46,828 bases of DNA from Ignavibacteriota bacterium (GTDB taxonomy: Bacteria; Bacteroidota; Ignavibacteria; UBA10030; SZUA-254): the NCBI GenBank assembly GCA_025358305.1, contig JANYJZ010000010.1, forward strand, positions 1 through 46,828. Reading direction: 5' to 3'. The notes under the pieces were generated by a model. That model searched no databases. It was not told the DNA's origin and saw nothing but the letters and a program-made list of their open reading frames with translations. Positions within the stretch are counted from its first letter, which is position 1, and the number at the start of each line of letters is the position of its first letter. The translations under genes were made by a program, and so were the position numbers. Below, one piece after another: positions 9,180-17,084 of the stretch.

Positions 9180-9210
9180 TTGTTTTTTTTGGGGATTGTG
9201 AGCATATTAG
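9180..9210 (+). promoter_or_regulatory. Possible promoter for the lipoprotein gene
   Basis: TTGTTT (9180-9185), a 17-base spacer and CATATT (9203-9208), or alternatively TATTAG (9205-9210). The predicted start falls at about 9215, on the ATG itself, with no Shine-Dalgarno sequence upstream. This would be a leaderless message. Weak consensus. Confidence 0.3.
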
Positions 9211-9214
9211 TGTA

Positions 9215-9610
9215 ATGAACAGCATGTTTGGACTCGTTCTCCTCCTTCTCCTCGCCGGCTGCAGCTGCCCGAGGACCCGTACGGAAGCTTCAGGGTCGGG
9301 CGACCATCCGGCCGGCTCGCCGACCGCCATCAAGCAGAATTTCACCTATATCGACGGCGTCATCGACTCCGTCATCGCCGTCGGCGGAAAACCACCGCAG
9401 CTCGTCGTCACCGTGACATCCGCCCGTGCGGGAAGCGGCGGGACGAGCATGGTGGAAACGGGGACCCAGCTCACGGTAACGCCGGAGATCACGGGCGACG
9501 CCCGGGTCCCGGACCTGTTCCTGCATCCCAGGCAGGGCGCCAAGTTCTCCGGGAGTGTTTCCAGGGCCCTGGATGGACACTGGTCCCTGTTGGACGCCGA
9601 ATCACGCTAA
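9215..9610 (+). CDS. Small putative lipoprotein
   Basis: 131 residues from the ATG at 9215. Residues 1-16 are a lipoprotein signal peptide with lipobox LLAGC, then a Ser/Gly-rich spacer. The mature part (residues 45-131) looks like a single beta-barrel or OB-like fold: FTYIDGVIDSVIAVG, LVVTVTSARAG, TQLTVTPEITG, and FSGSVSRALDGHWSLL. No family recognised. It lies divergent from the TPR operon and 24 bases before the next plus-strand gene, with which it may be co-transcribed. Confidence 0.65.
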   Translation: MNSMFGLVLLLLLAGCSCPRTRTEASGSGDHPAGSPTAIKQNFTYIDGVIDSVIAVGGKPPQLVVTVTSARAGSGGTSMVETGTQLTVTPEITGDARVPDLFLHPRQGAKFSGSVSRALDGHWSLLDAESR

Positions 9611-9634
9611 CCACGCCACCATCAAGGAATTCGC

Positions 9635-12280
9635 ATGACTCGATATCTTCTCCTCGCCGCCGTCGCGGTGTTCTGCCTCTCGCTCTTCCTCGTCATCACC
9701 CATGCGCCGACCCCGTCCCCCGAAGGCGCGGAGCCGTTCGTCCGGAGCGGGGAGTTCCATTCCACGTTTGCGCTCGAATCGATGCGCTGGTTCAACGACC
9801 AGCGGGCGTTCCCTGCCGGGACGATCCCCCTCGATTGGCGGACGAAGGCGCTCGCACAGATCGAACAGTCGAATCTCCGGAAGACGGCCTCGGCCTCCTC
9901 CATCTCCTGGTCGTTCCTCGGCCCCGACAACATCGGCGGCCGCATCCGTTCCGTCGTGGTCCATCCGACCAATTCCAATATCCTCTTCTGCGGATCGGTG
10001 AGCGGCGGGATCTGGAAGAGCACGGACGCCGGCGCGTCCTGGATCGTCGCGAACGACTTCATGCCGAACCTCGTCATCAGCTCGATCGTGATCGACCCGA
10101 CGAACGCGAACATCATGTACGCAGGGACGGGGGAGGGATTTTTTAATTCCGACGCGTTGCGCGGCGTCGGCGTCCTCAAATCGACCGACGGCGGCTCGAC
10201 CTGGGCGGCGCTCTCTTCCTTTTCCGGAAGCCCGGCGGGATTTCCATATTATGTCAACGACCTGTACATTCGTCCCGATCTGAGCAGCACCATCTATGCC
10301 GCGACGAACCAAGGCGTCTTCCGGACGACGAACAGCGGCTCGACCTGGACATACATCAAGCGGGGGGACAACACGTACCGCGCGACGCAGATCGTCGCCT
10401 CCGCGACCGCGCCCCAGACATTCTACGTCGCATTCGGCAATTTTAGCCGCGACGGGATCTATGAGACGACGAACGGCGGAACAGCCTGGACGAAGCTCGC
10501 CGGCGGGTTCCCCACCTCGGGATTCAACCGGATCAGCATGGGGATCTCGAAATCCAACCCCCTGGTCCTCTACGCGGTCCTCACCGACTCGGCGACGTAC
10601 GGGACGAAGGCCATCGAGCGCTCGAGTGACGGCGGGGCGACCTGGACCGCTGTCGTTGCGCCGACCGACGCCGGGGGCGGGACGCACCTCGGCACCCAGG
10701 GCTGGTACGACAACGTCGTCGCCGTCCATCCGACGAACGAGAACATCGTCTACATCGGCGGCATCAATTCCTTCAAGTCGGTCTCGGGCGGGGCCACCTG
10801 GACGCAGATCACGTCCGGGTACTCGCCGTTCATCCACCCGTACATGCATGTCGACCAGCACGCGATGGCGCTCGACCCGAACAACGCGCAGGTGGTGTAC
10901 TTCGGTAACGACGGCGGCATGTACAAGTCCACCGACGGCGGCGGTTCCTTTACGAACGCGAACGCGGGACTCGCGGTGACGCAGTTCTACTCGGGCGCGG
11001 TCCATCCGACGCTCGACATCTTCTACGGCGGCACCCAAGACAACGGCACGCTCAAGGGGACCGGTACGCTCTCCTGGGTCTCGGTCTTCAGCGGCGACGG
11101 CGGCGTCACGCGGATCGACCCGACGACCCCCACGACGGTCTACACGGAGTACACGTTCCTCGATATTCAGAAGTCGACCAATAGCGGCGCCCTCTGGGCG
11201 AAGTCGATCAACGGCATACCGACCTCCGGCTCGGGCCAGGGGAGCGGGGCATCGGAGCGTTGCAATTTCATCGCCCCGTACGCCATGGACCCGAGCAATT
11301 CGCAGGTCCTTGTGGCGGGGACCTACAAAGCCTACCGGACGACGAACGGCGGCGTACTCTGGGCCGCGATCAGCGGCGACCTGACCGGCAGCGGGGCGGG
11401 AGCGACGACCGACCCCGGAGCGGTCATATCGGCGATCGCCATCGCGAAGTCGGGCGGGGACACGATCTACGTCGGCACGAGCGGGTTCGATACGCTTGCC
11501 GCGGCGCCGAAGGTCCAGGTGACCGCGAATAAAGGAGTGAGCTGGACCGACGTGACGAAGTCGCCGCTGCCGAAACGGTATATCACGTCGATCGCGGTCG
11601 ACCCAGCGAACGCGAGCCGCGCCTTCGTCGGGTTCTCGGGCTACAACGCGAACTCATCGCTGCCCGGGCACGTCTTCCGGACGACGAACCGCGGCACCTC
11701 CTGGACGAACGTCACGGGCGACCTCATCGATATACCCGTGAACTCGATCGTCCTCGATCCGAGCAACGCGAACCATATGGCGGTTGGGACCGACCTCGGC
11801 GTCTTTGAGACGGCGAACGGCGGGACGAACTGGCTCCAGCAAAACACGGGCCTAGCCAATGTGAGCATCGCCGAACTCGAGCTCCGGGGCGACGGGTTCC
11901 TCTTCGCCACGTCGCACGGACGCGGCATGTACCGCTCCGTGGCGGTCTGGACCACGACCGGCGTGACCGAACTGCCGGCGGAACTTCCATCGGCGTTTGT
12001 TCTGCAGCAGAACTATCCCAACCCCTTCAACCCGACGACGACCATCCCGTTCACCGTGCCGTCGCGCGCGGCCGTCCGGCTCACGGTCTACGACGCCGTT
12101 GGCCGCGAGGTCGCGCTCCTCGTCAACGAAGAGCTCTCGCCGGGAACCTACAGCGCGACGTTCGACGCCTCCTCGCTCGCCTCGGGGGTCTACTTCTACC
12201 GGATGACGGCGGCGAACCAGGGAGCGGTTGCAGGGCCTGCGCTCTATTCGGAAGCGAAAAAGATGGTCCTCGTCCGGTAA
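9635..12280 (+). CDS. T9SS-exported BNR/sortilin-like beta-propeller protein
   Basis: 881 residues. AAGGA stands 7 bases before the ATG. A signal peptide or anchor (LLLAAVAVFCLSLFLVITHA) is followed by many BNR/Asp-box units of the form S.DGG.TW (STDAGASW, STDGGSTW, TTNSGSTW, SSDGGATW, KSTDGGGSF, TTNGGVLW, TTNRGTSW), the blade signature of sialidase/sortilin/VPS10-type propellers. The last 100 residues are a T9SS type A sorting domain (FVLQQNYPNPFNPTTTI through SGVYFYRM to KKMVLV). It is exported across the outer membrane and attached or released. No catalytic residues of sialidases or GH74 enzymes can be assigned with confidence, so the ligand is unknown. It ends before a 36-bp palindromic terminator. 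Confidence 0.9.
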   Translation: MTRYLLLAAVAVFCLSLFLVITHAPTPSPEGAEPFVRSGEFHSTFALESMRWFNDQRAFPAGTIPLDWRTKALAQIEQSNLRKTASASSISWSFLGPDNIGGRIRSVVVHPTNSNILFCGSVSGGIWKSTDAGASWIVANDFMPNLVISSIVIDPTNANIMYAGTGEGFFNSDALRGVGVLKSTDGGSTWAALSSFSGSPAGFPYYVNDLYIRPDLSSTIYAATNQGVFRTTNSGSTWTYIKRGDNTYRATQIVASATAPQTFYVAFGNFSRDGIYETTNGGTAWTKLAGGFPTSGFNRISMGISKSNPLVLYAVLTDSATYGTKAIERSSDGGATWTAVVAPTDAGGGTHLGTQGWYDNVVAVHPTNENIVYIGGINSFKSVSGGATWTQITSGYSPFIHPYMHVDQHAMALDPNNAQVVYFGNDGGMYKSTDGGGSFTNANAGLAVTQFYSGAVHPTLDIFYGGTQDNGTLKGTGTLSWVSVFSGDGGVTRIDPTTPTTVYTEYTFLDIQKSTNSGALWAKSINGIPTSGSGQGSGASERCNFIAPYAMDPSNSQVLVAGTYKAYRTTNGGVLWAAISGDLTGSGAGATTDPGAVISAIAIAKSGGDTIYVGTSGFDTLAAAPKVQVTANKGVSWTDVTKSPLPKRYITSIAVDPANASRAFVGFSGYNANSSLPGHVFRTTNRGTSWTNVTGDLIDIPVNSIVLDPSNANHMAVGTDLGVFETANGGTNWLQQNTGLANVSIAELELRGDGFLFATSHGRGMYRSVAVWTTTGVTELPAELPSAFVLQQNYPNPFNPTTTIPFTVPSRAAVRLTVYDAVGREVALLVNEELSPGTYSATFDASSLASGVYFYRMTAANQGAVAGPALYSEAKKMVLVR

Positions 12281-12334
12281 CCGCCACGAGGAGAGAGCGG
12301 GCGCCCGATTCGGGTACTCGCGTACGAGATCCAA

Positions 12335-12370
12335 AAGGAAAGGCAAGCCCAATTGGGCTTGCCTTTCCTT
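12335..12370. terminator. Bidirectional terminator
   Basis: A perfect 36-base palindrome (18-base arms meeting at AATT, stem starting AAGGAAAGGCAAGCCC). It lies between the converging ends of the BNR gene (12280) and the radical SAM gene (12393). Symmetric A/T-rich flanks suit both strands. Confidence 0.85.
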
Positions 12371-12392
12371 CTAAGGAACCTGATGCCGGCAA

Positions 12393-14033
12393 TTAGTGGT
12401 TGGTCGGGCCGGCCACGACCGCAGGTACGGCCGTCGGATGCAACGGCAACGGCGCGAGATGCGGCACCGCACCGTTGCCGTTCTTCCGTAACCCTGGAGA
12501 GAGCTGTGTCGTCGATTTGAGATACGCGTTGGGGTCGTGGTAGAGCGCTCCGGCGGGGAGGTGCTGCCAGAGCGAGCCGAGATCCCTGCGCACCTGGTCC
12601 TTGTAGAACTGGGGAAGCTGGTCCGATTCCTGAGCGTAGAACCGCCGAAACTCCGCGTCGGCCGTCAGGAGCCTGTGAATGTTCGTGTTGTACCGGATCC
12701 TTCCGAACCCTTCCGACGATATCGCTCGGACGACGTTCATCCACTTCGGGACCATCATCCGGTTCGCCCTGAGGCGCCGCATAATCGCCCGTCCCGAAAA
12801 TGTGTGCCTGCCGAGATCCGCCACGTGTCCGTAGAACTCGGGCCAGGAATAGTTCTTCGGCTTGACGTTCATCGCACGGTTGTTGTCCAGAAAATGGAAC
12901 GGAAACGGCAGGACGCGGTTCGCGCGCTGGTACTCGAGGTTCAACGGGGCGGCCTCGCCGAACGCCGAGAGGAGCGAGTACCCCGGGAACGCTCCGGGCG
13001 TCATGTCGACGAAGCGCTTCGTCAGCTCGAAGGGCTCGGGCCCCTCGTCGTCATCGAGACCGAGGACGAAGTTCGTCTGGACGTAGGGGATGTACCGGAG
13101 GATCGTATTGACATGTTCGGAGACCTGCCGGACCTTTTCGAGTCCCTTGAGCTCGCCCGTCCGTGATTTTTCACCCAGCGCATACCACGATTCGACCCCC
13201 GGGAGCAACCCTTTGAACCCGTTGCGCTGCATCCTCTGCAAACGCGGCTCGGAGAGGAGCGAGAGGCTGCTCTCGGCGATGAAATCGATCCGGTTCGGGG
13301 GCACCGACTCCTCGATCGCGTTCATGTAGTCGTCAAACCGGACGCCGAAGTTCGGGTCGTGCCATCCGACGAGCGGGCGCTTGAACTGCTTCAGGAGGAA
13401 GGAGAGGTCGTCCTTCATAACGTCGAAATCGAGGGGCTGGTAGGGAACGGTGGAGTCGATGCAGAATGCGCACGTGTAAGGGCACCCGAGGCTGCCGAGC
13501 ATCGGGACCATCTTGATCAAGGGCGCCTTGCGCAAGGTCCGCTCGATGAACTTCCACCGCTCCCGGATCCCCGGGAGCGTCGAGGGTTGCTGCTTCGCCG
13601 CAAGGTGGACGCCGAACGGCCGGTGCTGTGAGCAGTCGTCGAGGATCTCGTGGATGATCCCCCGGTCCGTGAACCCGACGACGTAGTCGAAATAGAGCCG
13701 CGCGTCATCCGGATAGCAGCGCGCATGCGGCCCGCCGAGGACCGTCACCGCGCCGCGCGACCGGAACAGAGCGCTCAGGGCGTAGGCGGTCTGCGCGGCC
13801 TCCGTGAAGGCGCCGATGAAGACGAGATCGACGTCCTTGGGAAGTTCCTCGATGAGATCTTCGAACCCGGTATAGCAGACGAGCGTGACGTCGTGGCCTT
13901 CCTGCTCGCACCAGACGCCGACGACCTGTGGCATGATGCTTGCGAGGTTGGCGTTCATCACGCGCGCGAACAGCGCCCGTGTGGGTCCCTTGGTGACAAG
14001 ATCGATGATGCCGATCCGAAGCGTGCGCTTCAT
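12393..14033 (-). CDS. Radical SAM protein with B12-binding-like N-terminus
   Basis: 546 residues. GGAGC lies 6 bases before the ATG. Residues 1-135 look like a cobalamin-binding Rossmann domain (IGIIDLVTKGPT, DVDLVFIGAFTEAA, VTVLGGPHARCYPDD) but without the DxHxxG cobalamin-ligand motif. The radical SAM core carries the 4Fe-4S cysteines C184, C188 and C191 in GCPYTCAFC. C-terminal residues 360-546 are specific to this protein, with a Pro/Ala-rich tail. Relatives of this layout act in lipid, hopanoid or cofactor modification, but the substrate cannot be read here. Upstream lie a copy of the shared promoter box (14121-14171) and a terminator-like hairpin in the leader (14069-14096). Confidence 0.85.
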   Translation of the reverse strand: MKRTLRIGIIDLVTKGPTRALFARVMNANLASIMPQVVGVWCEQEGHDVTLVCYTGFEDLIEELPKDVDLVFIGAFTEAAQTAYALSALFRSRGAVTVLGGPHARCYPDDARLYFDYVVGFTDRGIIHEILDDCSQHRPFGVHLAAKQQPSTLPGIRERWKFIERTLRKAPLIKMVPMLGSLGCPYTCAFCIDSTVPYQPLDFDVMKDDLSFLLKQFKRPLVGWHDPNFGVRFDDYMNAIEESVPPNRIDFIAESSLSLLSEPRLQRMQRNGFKGLLPGVESWYALGEKSRTGELKGLEKVRQVSEHVNTILRYIPYVQTNFVLGLDDDEGPEPFELTKRFVDMTPGAFPGYSLLSAFGEAAPLNLEYQRANRVLPFPFHFLDNNRAMNVKPKNYSWPEFYGHVADLGRHTFSGRAIMRRLRANRMMVPKWMNVVRAISSEGFGRIRYNTNIHRLLTADAEFRRFYAQESDQLPQFYKDQVRRDLGSLWQHLPAGALYHDPNAYLKSTTQLSPGLRKNGNGAVPHLAPLPLHPTAVPAVVAGPTNH

Positions 14034-14068
14034 GGCAGCTCCTTTCCGTGTGGGTCGCGTACCTCTAT

Positions 14069-14096
14069 AAAAAAAGGAGGTGCGATGACCCTCCTT
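14069..14096 (-). terminator. Leader terminator or possible attenuator
   Basis: On the minus strand AAGGAGG, a 9-base loop and CCTCCTT run directly into seven Ts, a standard intrinsic terminator. It lies between the predicted start of transcription near 14113 and the radical SAM ATG at 14033. It could be a conditional attenuator, or simply end transcripts from the small gene at 14253-14474. Confidence 0.55.
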
Positions 14097-14120
14097 CTTG
14101 CCTGCTCCTGTTGCGAACCT

Positions 14121-14171
14121 AAGTTAGCGAGAATTCGCATCAAAGGGAATAGATCCAAGGGATGAAAAAGG
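14121..14171 (-). promoter_or_regulatory. Shared-box promoter, copy 4 (radical SAM gene)
   Basis: Minus-strand box CCTTTTTCATCCCTTGGATC (14152-14171), then TTCCCT or ATTCCC as -35 and TAACTT (14121-14126) as -10 with a 17-18 base spacer. The box matches copy 3 (CCATTTTCATCCCTTTGGAC) except for one missing T and one neighbouring base. This is the most degenerate of the four copies. Confidence 0.4.
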
Positions 14172-14252
14172 ATCTAGCGTTTCAGGCCTTGAGGGCTCGT
14201 TTTTCATTCGAATTGACTAAAAAGAAATGCGTTCAGCCGAAGATGTGGCCCA

Positions 14253-14474
14253 TCAGGCCGCCGCGGTCCCTTTCCGAGAAGAGAGGAAGAGGGCGCCCCC
14301 GACGACGGCGATCGCGATCCCGACATAGGGCTGCCACTCGACGGTGTGCTCGTTCTCCTTCGTCAGCTCGAGCGACCCCACTTCCAGGACCTTCTCCCTC
14401 GTGGCGTAGGTATAGCCCGTGTAGAGTGTCATGAGGAGACCGATGATGAGGAGAGCAGCGCCTGCTGTTTTCAT
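14253..14474 (-). CDS. Small two-helix membrane protein
   Basis: 73 residues. AAGG lies 7 bases before the ATG. Two membrane helices (about residues 4-24, AGAALLIIGLLMTLYTGYTY, and 49-66, YVGIAIAVVGGALFL) flank a charged 22-residue segment (REKVLEVGSLELTKENEH). A basic tail follows. It resembles the short stress-associated membrane proteins (DUF3185-like) common in soil and sediment bacteria, but I cannot fix the family. Confidence 0.7.
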   Translation of the reverse strand: MKTAGAALLIIGLLMTLYTGYTYATREKVLEVGSLELTKENEHTVEWQPYVGIAIAVVGGALFLSSRKGTAAA

Positions 14475-14554
14475 GAGAAGCCTTTCTCTGTATGATGTGG
14501 TCCGCCGCGAACGGCGGTTGGCGTATCGTTCTCTGCGCGGTCCGCGTTCCGCCT

Positions 14555-15184
14555 TTACGGCGCGATGATCCCCTGGCTCTTCAGCTCGGAGAGCACAAGG
14601 CCGACGATGTTCGGACGGACCGCTTCGACGGACGACGGTTCGGGGGTCCTGCTCGTCGCGCTCCAGATCATGTGGCCGTCACCCTTCGCGCTCCAGACAT
14701 CGATCGCCCGGATGCGGACCTTCTGGGAATCGACCGTCGCAGCGTGCTGCACGTCCCGGTAGTAGGTGTAGAACCGCTCCCTTCGGGGATCGTATCGCAT
14801 CCTCGATTCCGTCGTCACGTATCCCTCCTGCGCCTGCGTCGTGGTTTCCGTTGGGAGTCTCCGGGTGATGAGCACGCCGTCATACGCTGCCGTCCGTACA
14901 GCCAGAATCACCTGGTCGGTATCCGGCACCGCGTCCGGGAACTGCCGGTAGGAGGGGGTCGCGGCAACGTGGTGTTTCGCGAGCTCCGCGCTAAAGGCGT
15001 CCTCCCAGAGACGGCGCTGAACCGAGTTCTGGCTGACGGAGATGACGAGCATCGACGTGAGGGCCGGCGGTTGAAAGGAGGGGTCGCTCCAGACGTCGAC
15101 GAGTTCCGACGTGGTGCAGCCGGCGATGAGGAGGGCGGCGACGAAGATCGCTCCCCGGATGAGGAACGTGCGTTCTCTGTGCAT
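14555..15184 (-). CDS. DUF4136-like lipoprotein
   Basis: 209 residues from the ATG at 15184, which has AGGA 6 bases upstream and starts 13 bases after the alcohol dehydrogenase stop; a longer in-frame extension has no support. The signal peptide ends at lipobox LIAGC, followed by TTSELVDVWSDPSF, the start typical of DUF4136-like lipoproteins (VWxDP). The rest alternates strand and helix: SMLVISVSQN, AELAKHHVAATPSYRQFPD, DGVLITRRL and a C-terminal helix VGLVLSELKSQGIIAP. Function unknown; outer-membrane or inner-membrane lipoprotein. Probably co-transcribed with the dehydrogenase. Confidence 0.75.
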   Translation of the reverse strand: MHRERTFLIRGAIFVAALLIAGCTTSELVDVWSDPSFQPPALTSMLVISVSQNSVQRRLWEDAFSAELAKHHVAATPSYRQFPDAVPDTDQVILAVRTAAYDGVLITRRLPTETTTQAQEGYVTTESRMRYDPRRERFYTYYRDVQHAATVDSQKVRIRAIDVWSAKGDGHMIWSATSRTPEPSSVEAVRPNIVGLVLSELKSQGIIAP

Positions 15185-15197
15185 GCGTGGTCCTATG

Positions 15198-16226
15198 TCA
15201 GTTCGTGAGGATGACCTTGAGCGCCTTCTCGTTCGCGGCGTTCCCAAAAGTGTCGTACGCCTTCATGATGTCGGCGAACGCGAAGTGGTGCGTTATGAGC
15301 AGCTTTGGCTGAAGCTTTCCTGAAAGGACAGTCCGCAGGAGCATCGGCGTGGAGACCGTATCGACGAGCCGCGTCGTGATCGTGACGTTGCTCGACCAGA
15401 GCTTCTCGAGATGGAGAGTGACGCTCTTGCCATGGACGCCGATGTTGGCGAGATGGCCGCCCGGCGCGACGATCGATTGGCAGATGTCGAACGTGGCGCC
15501 AATGCCCACCGCCTCGATCGCTGCGTCCACGCCCCTGTCGTGCGTGAGCTTCATGATCTCCTCGACGGGGTTGTTCTGGACGAGTTTCGTGGCGCCGAAC
15601 GACTTCGCGACAGCGAGCCGGTTGGCGTCCGGGTCGACCATGATGATCTCCGCGGGGGAGTAGAACTGGGCTGTGAGAAGCGTCGCGAGGCCGATGGGCC
15701 CGGCGCCCACGATGGCGATCGTGTCGCCGGGTTGGACGCGTCCGTTGAGGACGCCGCATTCAAATCCCGTCGGCAGGATGTCGCTCAGCATGACGAACGC
15801 TTCCGTGTCACCGCCGTCGGGCACGCGGTGGAGGCTCGAGTCCGCATGCGGGATCCTGACATACTCCGCCTGCGTGCCGTCGATCGTGTTCCCGAGGATC
15901 CAGCCGCCGTGTTCGCAGTGGGAGTACATCCCTTTTCGGCATGAGCCGCACTTTCCGCAGGAAGTGATGCAGGAGATGAGTACCGTATCGCCGGCATGGA
16001 AGTTCGATACGCCCGCGCCGGTCTCCTCGACGATCCCGACTCCCTCGTGGCCGAGTGTACGGCCGTCGGTGACGGTCGGGACGTCGCCCTTCATGATGTG
16101 AAGGTCCGTCCCGCAGATCGTCGTGTGCGTGATCTTCACGATCGCGTCGGTCGGGTCGATGAGGACCGGCTTCGGTTTTTCTTCCAGTGCCCGTGCGCCG
16201 GGACCGTGATAGAGTAGGGCTTTCAT
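15198..16226 (-). CDS. Zinc-dependent alcohol dehydrogenase (MDR superfamily)
   Basis: 342 residues. GGAAAAGGAAC precedes the ATG. Catalytic zinc ligands C38, H60 and E61 (TLGHEGVG) are present. The structural zinc has four cysteines C90, C93, C96 and C104 (CGKCGSCRKGMYSHC). The NAD(P) Rossmann loop is GAGPIGLA, followed by the acidic residue of MVDPD, which points to NAD rather than NADP. It oxidises an alcohol or reduces an aldehyde in the cytoplasm; the closest relatives are broad-range isopropanol/butanediol-type enzymes. Such dehydrogenases often sit in general-stress clusters, in keeping with its neighbours. Confidence 0.93.
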   Translation of the reverse strand: MKALLYHGPGARALEEKPKPVLIDPTDAIVKITHTTICGTDLHIMKGDVPTVTDGRTLGHEGVGIVEETGAGVSNFHAGDTVLISCITSCGKCGSCRKGMYSHCEHGGWILGNTIDGTQAEYVRIPHADSSLHRVPDGGDTEAFVMLSDILPTGFECGVLNGRVQPGDTIAIVGAGPIGLATLLTAQFYSPAEIIMVDPDANRLAVAKSFGATKLVQNNPVEEIMKLTHDRGVDAAIEAVGIGATFDICQSIVAPGGHLANIGVHGKSVTLHLEKLWSSNVTITTRLVDTVSTPMLLRTVLSGKLQPKLLITHHFAFADIMKAYDTFGNAANEKALKVILTN

Positions 16227-16322
16227 GGATGTGGGTTCCTTTTCCCTCGAGCATCTGCTTCGAGAATTCCTGCGGTACGAACCGCAGGGAGTGGCGTGTG
16301 ACCGGCGCGGGTCACGGCCGGC

Positions 16323-17021
16323 CTAGTTCTTGATGACCGAGACATGTTTGGTGAGCGCGCGGGCGAGCGAGCCGTCGGCATAGGCATAGTTGGCGACCTC
16401 CAGACGGGTATGGAGGGCGAGTTTTTCCATGATATTGTGGATATGACTCTTGATCGTGTAGGTTGCGATATGGAGGCTTTGTCCGATTTCCTTGTTGCTC
16501 AGCCCCTCGCTGATGAGCCCGATGACCTCGGCCTCCCGCTTCGTCATCCGTATCGATTTCGTGAGGTTCGTCTTGCCCGTCTGCACCGCATGATCGATGA
16601 TCTGCGAGAAGAGCGATCCGTTGAGGATCGCTGGAAGCACCTTCTCTCCTTCCGCGACGGCGCGAATGGTCGTGAGGAAGTCTTCGAGCGAGGCGTCCTT
16701 CAGGATGAACCCCGCCGCGCCGGCCTTCACGAACTGCAGGATGTCCCCCTGGACGGGGGCGAGGTCCATGACGATGACCTTGGCCTTCGGGAACTCCTTC
16801 CTCACGATCTCGACGACATGAAGGCTGTTCTGGCTGCGGAGCCCCAGGTCGAGAAGGATGACATTGGGCTTCATCTGGTGGATCCGGAGGACGGTGTTCT
16901 CGCTGTTCCCGGAGGCGCCGACGACGCTGATGTCCTTGTGACCCTTCAGCATCGACGCGAGGCCGTCCCGAAGGAGTCGATTATCCTCGATGAGGAGAAG
17001 GCGGATCTTATCCTTTGGCAT
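16323..17021 (-). CDS. NarL/FixJ-type response regulator, atypical receiver (RR1)
   Basis: 232 residues, GGAAG upstream of the ATG. The receiver domain has E12/D13, phospho-acceptor D58 (LLDLGL) and K108 (FILKDAS). The switch position that is Ser or Thr in ordinary receivers is Asp86 (VIVMDLAPVQGD). The LuxR-type HTH lies at about 160-220 (MTKREAEVIGLISEGLSNKEIGQSLHIATYTIKSHIHNIMEKL). It is clearly paralogous to 23938-24648, which carries the same substitution. No kinase is adjacent. It follows the AsmA-like gene on the same strand. Whether it is phosphorylated normally is uncertain. Confidence 0.92.
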   Translation of the reverse strand: MPKDKIRLLLIEDNRLLRDGLASMLKGHKDISVVGASGNSENTVLRIHQMKPNVILLDLGLRSQNSLHVVEIVRKEFPKAKVIVMDLAPVQGDILQFVKAGAAGFILKDASLEDFLTTIRAVAEGEKVLPAILNGSLFSQIIDHAVQTGKTNLTKSIRMTKREAEVIGLISEGLSNKEIGQSLHIATYTIKSHIHNIMEKLALHTRLEVANYAYADGSLARALTKHVSVIKN

Positions 17022-17084
17022 ATCTTCCCGTGTGAGTGTCTGTGACCTCTGCTGTTCCAGAGCGCATGAAGCGGACGATGGCGA

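Noticed and set aside
9602-11038. A 478-codon open frame antisense to the BNR protein
   Set aside because: Translation is Arg/Val/Asp-rich with no fold; it overlaps a convincing T9SS protein.
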